The position numbers and the translations under genes were made by a program. From the NCBI RefSeq assembly GCF_040436345.1, contig NC_133218.1:1080021-1144020 (forward strand): 64,000 bases of DNA. The letters are read 5' to 3'. Below the pieces are notes generated by a model that saw only the letters and a program-made list of their open reading frames with translations, did no database searches and was not told the DNA's origin. The stretch comes from Pagrus major (Eukaryota > Chordata > Actinopteri > Spariformes > Sparidae). Below are positions 57,987 to 64,000 of the stretch, piece after piece (positions within the stretch are counted from its first letter, which is position 1; each line of letters opens with the position of its first letter).

Positions 57987-60489
57987 GTTCTAAATACATT
58001 TCAGTCAGACACTTGGCTCAAAGTATTATTGACTGTTTATTACAACAAATGCAATTACAGTAGAGTTTGCCAGAAAAGACTTTGTGCTCAAAGTGCTCCC
58101 AGTTCAGTGGCTCATTATGTAACAACACTTGTGTCAAATATAATGGCAGGAGGAAGTTGGGAAGCCGAATCAAATTTTCAGCAGCACAAGTTAAAAGGAT
58201 CAGTTCACCAAAATTCACACTTCAGAGTTTTTTTTTTTTGTTTTTTTTTCTCTCTTTCCTCTGGTGCTAACTGTTCATGCTGCTAGTTTAGTTTTATTTG
58301 TCCAGGTTTTGAGATTTCTACATGTGACTCTGCAATGTAAATGAATTGACTTTGTTATGTGGTTCTCGCATCATTGAAGGCAAAACATTTTGGAAAATCA
58401 TCTTTAAACACGGCACCCTTCCCACCCCCAAGGGCCAATGGAAACAGCCCTGATCCTGCGTGTCTCCAGAAGACGGGACATCTGTCATTGAGCAGCTCAC
58501 TTTTTTTTTTTTTACCCAAAGTGTTGAGAGAGAGAAAAAAGGGAACTCAAAAAATGGTAGGTAATCTTCCCATCATCTCTAAAGGAAGTTTGAGGGAAAA
58601 GGCAAAGTCATGTAGGGGTAAAACAAAAAAGGTTTTTGTCTCAACCACTATGAAATTCATAATAGTTAAAGAGATTTGGTAAAGATACGTTCCCTTCAGC
58701 AGGAATTATAATAACTTTGGTGAAACCTCTGACTTTTCATTAAGCACCATCATCAGGTCAACATTTTAATTAGGCCAATACTTTTGTTTAGAAACAAATA
58801 GCTGAAAAACTGACATTCCCATGGCCTCAGCTGCTAAATAACTTGCATAAGCCTGCTAACATGTTAAACTAAGAATTATGAGCACGTTAGCATTTAGCTC
58901 AAGGCTCAGCAAGGTACAGCCTCACAGAGCTGCTGGAGTGGCTATACATTGATCACAGTACAACTTGAGTGTTGCATTAGCTGCTTCTACTGTAGCCAAA
59001 GCATTGATGTCCTGCTGCCACTCAATATTACATGACTCAGACTGCTGCAGGTGTTAGTCCTAACCAGGAGACCGTTAGCATTTCTGCACTTCCAATTATC
59101 TTGGAGTTGATAGTTTGTTTTGAATGGGTTTTTGATCTGACTAAGAATTACATGTTGTGTTCTATGACATAAAATACACTCGTGAAGTCTTGAAATTTCA
59201 TAAAGGCAGTTGCCAACAAGTGTCTAAATGAGATTACAGAGGTTGTCAGGGACATTAAACATCACACAGAACATAGAAAGGCCTCTACTCACTAGTTCAC
59301 CTCTACAGGCCGACTTTAGTTGGAAACTTCTTACTCAAACCTTCCAACTTGTAGATTGATGAATTTATATTTAAGTGTGTGTATAGAACAGTGTAGTGAG
59401 GAGCCTAGTGGTGGTAGTGTTGGGCTACCACTGTTCTTGTATAGCCTAACATTAGCTTTTTACCTTTATGCTTCAAATTCATAAAAGTGGTGTTCTTCTA
59501 TGAAGATTATCTTACTGAACACAACATGTCAGTATCATAAACATATTTGCCAAAGAGTTTATTTTCTGCCAAAATCCAAAGGTAACAAAATCCCATAGGC
59601 TTTTTGTCAAGGGAACCAGGGTAATGCTAACTGACTTAAAATATATCAACCCTGCTAAAAAAAAAATAGTGGGGCTGTTTGTATTTAACAGTATCCTTGG
59701 TTTTATTCCAGATGGGAGGCCTTTGTTGTATGTCAGCCCCCTCTTTCACCATGATTAAAAAAGGAATACATGTGGATGAAATGAATTAAATGCCATGTGT
59801 CAGTTGCAGATGCTCAAATAATTGTCATCTTGTCATGCCATCTTGAATTCATTTGAACCACTTTCCAAAGACATGGTTCCTGTGAAAGTTTGTTACCTTG
59901 ATGTGAACACAAACTGTCATGGATAAGGAGAACCTTCGTTCTATAGCTGAATGGTTACAGAGCATGTCATGTGGCTGCACATTCGCGATTGTTGCTGGTT
60001 TGATTACAGCTGGCGAGCTTTGTTGCATTTGATAACCCTTTTTCTCCTCCACCTCTCCCAATCCAACAGAGTCATTTAATTTGTAATGTAACATGTCATT
60101 TTTCAGTATTTGAGCACCACAAACAAAATTCCCTACACCGCCACTGTGTTAGGGTATAGCTATAAATCTCAAAGACAGTCATGTCAAAACCTGCACAAAT
60201 AAAACCCAATCTGTTTGCATGGACAAATATCAGTGTTCCCTTTAAAAGATCAGCTGTGACCTGAATGATGAGCAGAGCTTCATTGAATTGTGTGTGAAAA
60301 AATGATTGAGTGAACAGCTGATGAGTTGTCAGATGCCTGAGCTAAAGCATTGTTGGCATCATAAGTCTAACACAATTTGCATCGCAGATATTACGACTGC
60401 AAAGTTGCAACAGATTGTCATCAGTGGTAGTCTTGATCGTATTCCATGAGGGGGAAAAATAACACGACCATCAGAATAGTCCAGAACAC
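57987..60489. other. Region between two converging genes
   Basis: No exon was recognised. Short frames at 58029-58286 and 58359-58682 have no domain and include poly-T tracts (about 58227-58249 and 58500-58513). Confidence 0.5.
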
Positions 60490-60495
60490 TTTATT
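60490..60495 (-). promoter_or_regulatory. Polyadenylation signal of the MARCH-type gene
   Basis: AATAAA on the minus strand about 310 bases after the stop codon of the terminal exon. Confidence 0.5.
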
Positions 60496-60807
60496 GTCTT
60501 CGGGTAATGATGATTGTGATTCTCACTGATCTAGAATGACCCGTCTGACTTGATGAATCTGTTACATGATGTCAGTGTTCATCACCGAAAGACAGATTCA
60601 AAGGTTGTGAGAAGTGAGAGATTAACTCCTCTGTTTCCACAAGAGGTTTGGAAGGAAATAGATTACAGAGGCTGCTGTGTCAGTCCTCCAGCTCTGGAAG
60701 TAGTCATCCAACGCTGGCTTCATCTCTGCTGTTGTGTCAGGATTTGGATGAGCTTTGTTCCCCTCCTCCCTCATATTTGAGGTAAGTTGATTACTGCAGA
60801 CTATAGT

Positions 60808-60966
60808 CTACACCATCGTCTCTTTGTTGGGGGCTTTGCTGAGGGTGTTTATGGACAGGGTCTGTTGGTTATGTGTGATGTGGGAAGGAAACGGAATCTG
60901 CAGTCTCACCTGCTGGTCAGTCATCTTCCACGTCTTGAACAGATGCATGTGGTAGCGTACAGATAC
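60808..60966 (-). CDS. MARCHF2/3-like terminal exon
   Basis: 159 nt in phase 0 after a TTGTTTCTCAG acceptor, to a TAG at 60808-60810. It encodes [20 protein letters not shown] and ends NKETMV. The first residues complete the second membrane segment's cytosolic edge. Confidence 0.82.
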   Translation of the reverse strand, partial: VSVRYHMHLFKTWKMTDQQVRLQIPFPSHITHNQQTLSINTLSKAPNKETMV

Positions 60967-62198
60967 CTGAGAAACAAATAAACATATTTCACCACAACCG
61001 GCAACGGTCAACTACAATTTAGAGTTTCAGATCAGGCCCGATAATGTATGGATGAGGGCAGAGTGACCTCTTGATCTGTGAGTGTATATCTCTCATGGTC
61101 ATTGCAAACTTAGCAGTTAGAAGCAGTTGCAGATATGCTTACAAATGGATCTCTGACAAACCAAGGCTGTTGTTTATGTAAACTCATAGGATGGCCTTCG
61201 ATCTATCTGCGGTAGCAGCTTGAACTGTCTTCTACGCATTTGCTTTCTATTCCTTACTAAGTCAGAGGTGATTAGCTCTGCAGCAACTTTCCACTTATTT
61301 GTCGTTAAACAGATAACCATGTATGGGAGGGGTGCTTCCTGAGCGGTGGATATAATCTGAACAGTGGGAAGGGTCGGGAGGAATTGACTTGGCATTACAC
61401 TGTGTACACAGTTGTATTGTTATGTTGTTCCTCCGGGGCCATGTTGTATAAACTACTTCATCATAAGTCATCGTGTCTCCCAAGTTTTCTTTATCTCTCC
61501 TGAATGGTCAAGCGAGCCGAAATTCCACGACACTCATCACACGTCCTATCTACTTGTCAACAACCATCCACCTAGAGATGTGGTTGAAAGCCTGAGAAAA
61601 GCAAGTGAGCTTTAGCACCTTGAGCTTAGACTTTTTTGAACTACTATTTGGTTTTTATATTTACTGTTCCCAAAGTCAGGAGTGAACTGTCACTCTCGAA
61701 AGATCCAGTTTTTTTAATTTAAAGCTTACAAATTATCTCAAGGATTGATTTAAACGAAATTAGTTGAAGCTGCTATCCAATATTTTAATGTGACTGTAAT
61801 GTGAAAAGGGCTGCTCATAGAGATGAACCCACAGATAATTATTACCAACACTGCAGTCCCCCTCAGCTCGACAGTGTATTTTAACACTTTGCAGCTCATT
61901 GTTGGGCTTTGCACTTGGCTGGATTACACTTAACATACAATAAACATAACACATCCTGTCTGAATGAGCAGGTAGACCCTGAACAACATACCACCGTCCA
62001 GAAGACGTATATGGTAAAGAGGGCCAGTGTGAGGACCAGGAGCCCCAGGGCCTCCATGCCGTTGGTGTTGTAAAGGTCCATGGCTCCTTGAACACAGAGC
62101 CACCCCGACAGGCTGGCCAGTGGTGTGATGAACAGGAAACACACTGTGTCTCCACACAGTGTCCGCCTCTGCTGCTGCATGGATGGAGAAGACAACCA
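60808..62198 (-). CDS. Membrane RING-CH ubiquitin ligase, MARCHF2/3-like (last two exons)
   Basis: MARCH proteins are E3 ubiquitin ligases that sit in endosomal or plasma membranes and tag membrane proteins for endocytosis. Two minus-strand exons are visible. The first (62198-61992) encodes a short linker and two membrane helices. The second (60966-60808) encodes the cytosolic tail and a stop. The sequence [18 protein letters not shown], then SGWLCVQGA, then [13 protein letters not shown] matches the MARCHF2/MARCHF3 transmembrane hairpin, and [11 protein letters not shown] matches the conserved RYH block after it. The tail ends KETMV, a class I PDZ ligand as in these paralogues. The N-terminus and catalytic RING-CH domain are not in the window. 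Which paralogue it is cannot be decided here. Confidence 0.82.
60967..61991 (-). other. Intron of the MARCHF2/3-like gene
   Basis: 1025 bp with a GTATGT donor and a TTTCTCAG acceptor. No repeat or exon was recognised inside. Confidence 0.75.
61992..62198 (-). CDS. MARCHF2/3-like transmembrane exon
   Basis: 207 nt, 69 codons, phase 0 at both ends, after a TTCTTCCTCCCCAG acceptor. It starts [19 protein letters not shown] and holds two hydrophobic helices separated by a short loop ([13 protein letters not shown]). In MARCHF2/3 this exon follows the RING-CH exon, with Trp-Leu at the same point. Confidence 0.85.
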
Positions 62199-64000
62199 CT
62201 GGGGAGGAAGAAGGAGGAGGGTGAGGGCTGCTTAACAGTCACTCATAAATAACAAGTTCAACCCAAGATGATGGTGGTGGGCAGGGTGTGGGTGGGGCTA
62301 TTTGACTGAAATATGGACACGTGAAGATAGGACACCTGGGGTGGTGAGTATTCCATTTGGCCAGCAGGTGGTGCTAAATGCTTGGATCCACTGAACCTTT
62401 GCATGCAGTTGGTAGTCATATATGTGAGTGATAGCAGAAATCGTATTAAAACCCCTAAAAATCAAGTACAGAAGTTCTATAAATCTGCTAGGAACTTGAA
62501 TTTACAGTATGTATGTATAATATATAGCTGATACTCAGTAGGGCTGCAAAAAGAATTAAGAATTTTGTAGAATGATAATAAGATATGATCATATCATCCA
62601 TAACCAGGAAATAACACAGAAATACTGAGGTATGGGTCCAGTAATTACAGTATTACAACACACTTGCTATCACTCCCAAACTGGTTGACAGCTCTGTTGA
62701 AAGGGGATGTTATTAATGTTCTCTGGTGCTTTTGAAAGATTGTAAATACTAATAATGCTTGTAAACATGGAAATAGACCTATAATATGATTTTGTTACTT
62801 CAAAATACAACATTCCTTCTCCTCTTCAACACCCTGGCAGACCTATTGAACAGGCAACCCAATGGGCCAAATGCAGCCCTTTAACTACAACATTTCAGCC
62901 CTTTGATAATTGTATTACTTAGCATTACTTATGTCTGTTACTAAGCACAGAAATACACCTAATTCAACAAAAGGTTTTAACCCAGGCTTTTAAGTAGAGG
63001 GAATTTACAAGAATCAAAGTGGCAACTTGCTTTTAAGATTCAAAAATTAATGTTTTAAAGAAAACAAAAATGCCCTTGTTTTAACATGTGTAAATGTAAA
63101 TGTGCAGTTCCTTGGCACTTCCCTTTTTCTCCAAATCTGGCCCTTCTTAAAAAGTAGAAGTAGTTGAAGGGACCTGGATATGTTAAACTTGGTTTGTTAA
63201 AAAGGATGAGAGAGGTCCCACCCAACTAACAGGACACAGGGATGTTTAGTCAGAATGACTGAAATCACCTGTGTGAGTGTACCATGTGTGTGTCTCCAGA
63301 ATAAACACATTCAACTGTGCACTACATCACTAATGCAAACTCTTGCACCTGTGTTTCTGTGCATGTGTCCAGCTTTGCCTGACAGCAGGCTTATGCTGTT
63401 CACTGTGTAACTCTGTTTAACCTGGCAGAAGACATGCTGCTTAATCAGCAGATTACTGGTCGTGACCACACATGCTGCGGGACGAGTAGGAAGAAGAGCA
63501 GGCCATTAATACACTCTCCTGTGCTGTCCTCTACAGAGCAGCAGGGGAAGGAAACACCTTCTAATCTGGCTCTGAAGCTAAGTGGCTTTAGGGGCACAGG
63601 CACTCCAGCCAACAGCAGCAGGTCCTCCAACTGAAGGCAGCAACTGCCAAGAGGCTCCACCCACTGACTGTGATATCAGGAGCCAGATGTACAACCATAG
63701 ATACACATAAAAAATTATGCGAATGCCACGCACATCTTCGTACCTTATCTAGGAAAGAAAGGAGACTATGTTGTCTCCCAAAATGTTAAACTATTGCTTT
63801 AACTGATAAAAAGGAAGACATACAGTAGGTCCATACAAACCTTAAAGTGGTAATATGAGACGCGGCAACCAAACTGCTCTATGGAGACAAAGGTTACAGG
63901 CATGTGCTAGTAAAAAGGAAAATCTAAGGCTCAGATCTCCTGTACAGTATAGTTTAAAAGGCCTTTAAGAATAGCTGACACTTCAGAATTCTGGCCATGA
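62199..64000 (-). other. Upstream intron of the MARCHF2/3-like gene to window edge
   Basis: I searched the minus strand for the Cys/His pattern of a RING-CH domain and did not see it, so the preceding exon lies beyond 64000. The overlapping frames at 63434-63660 have no recognised domain. Confidence 0.5.

Noticed and set aside
61760-62242. Other minus-strand frames over the MARCH transmembrane exon
   Set aside because: Out of frame with the conserved FITPLA and IYVFWTV blocks; the 61896-62195 frame is the coding one, and its end past 61992 is intron.
1-64000. Bacterial-type systems such as CRISPR arrays or operons
   Set aside because: No regularly spaced repeats of that type; gene structure and repeats are vertebrate.

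Overview
The window is vertebrate nuclear DNA, almost certainly from a ray-finned (teleost) fish. Genes are split into short exons with GT/AG borders. The rest is a dense mosaic of teleost-type mobile elements: tRNA-derived SINEs, hAT, piggyBac and Kolobok-like DNA elements, a DIRS1-type retrotransposon, a Penelope fragment, LINE fragments and an endogenous retrovirus. No rRNA gene, free-standing tRNA gene or CRISPR array was seen.

Layout. (1) About 0.6-11.7 kb: a decayed class I endogenous retrovirus on the + strand. It has a putative 5' LTR, a tRNA-Ser-like primer-binding site, an unusually long leader carrying a piggyBac-type insertion, gag and pol with stops and frameshifts, no protease, no recognisable env and no matching 3' LTR. 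(2) 11.9-15.4 kb: a DIRS1-like tyrosine-recombinase retrotransposon with a long open recombinase frame but a gutted reverse transcriptase. (3) 16-19.3 kb: a Penelope GIY-YIG fragment, a second piggyBac-type element and a solo LTR with a 5-bp target duplication. (4) 19.3-47.5 kb: no host gene recognised. It holds a hAT element with an 8-bp target duplication, SINEs, LINE pieces, an LTR with a proline-rich internal region, two TTAA-flanked elements, another hAT element, and two inverted copies of one element that lie inside two different host transposons.

(5) 47.8-57.7 kb: a complete lamin gene on the + strand, best assigned to lamin L3 (LIII). Ten shared exons encode 583 residues. Two mutually exclusive terminal exons, 3.4 kb apart, then each add 11 residues ending in a different CaaX box (CSVS or CSVM). 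(6) 62.2-60.8 kb on the - strand: the last two coding exons of a membrane RING-CH ubiquitin ligase of the MARCHF2/MARCHF3 type, with the transmembrane hairpin and a PDZ-ligand-like C-terminus. Its RING exon must lie beyond the window's right edge. The two genes converge tail to tail across about 2.5 kb.

I do not see a wholly new system. The points most worth a second look are the paired CaaX exons of the lamin gene, the open recombinase frame in a DIRS element whose reverse transcriptase core is deleted, and the nested inverted element pair. All family names come from motif recognition by eye; no database search was run.
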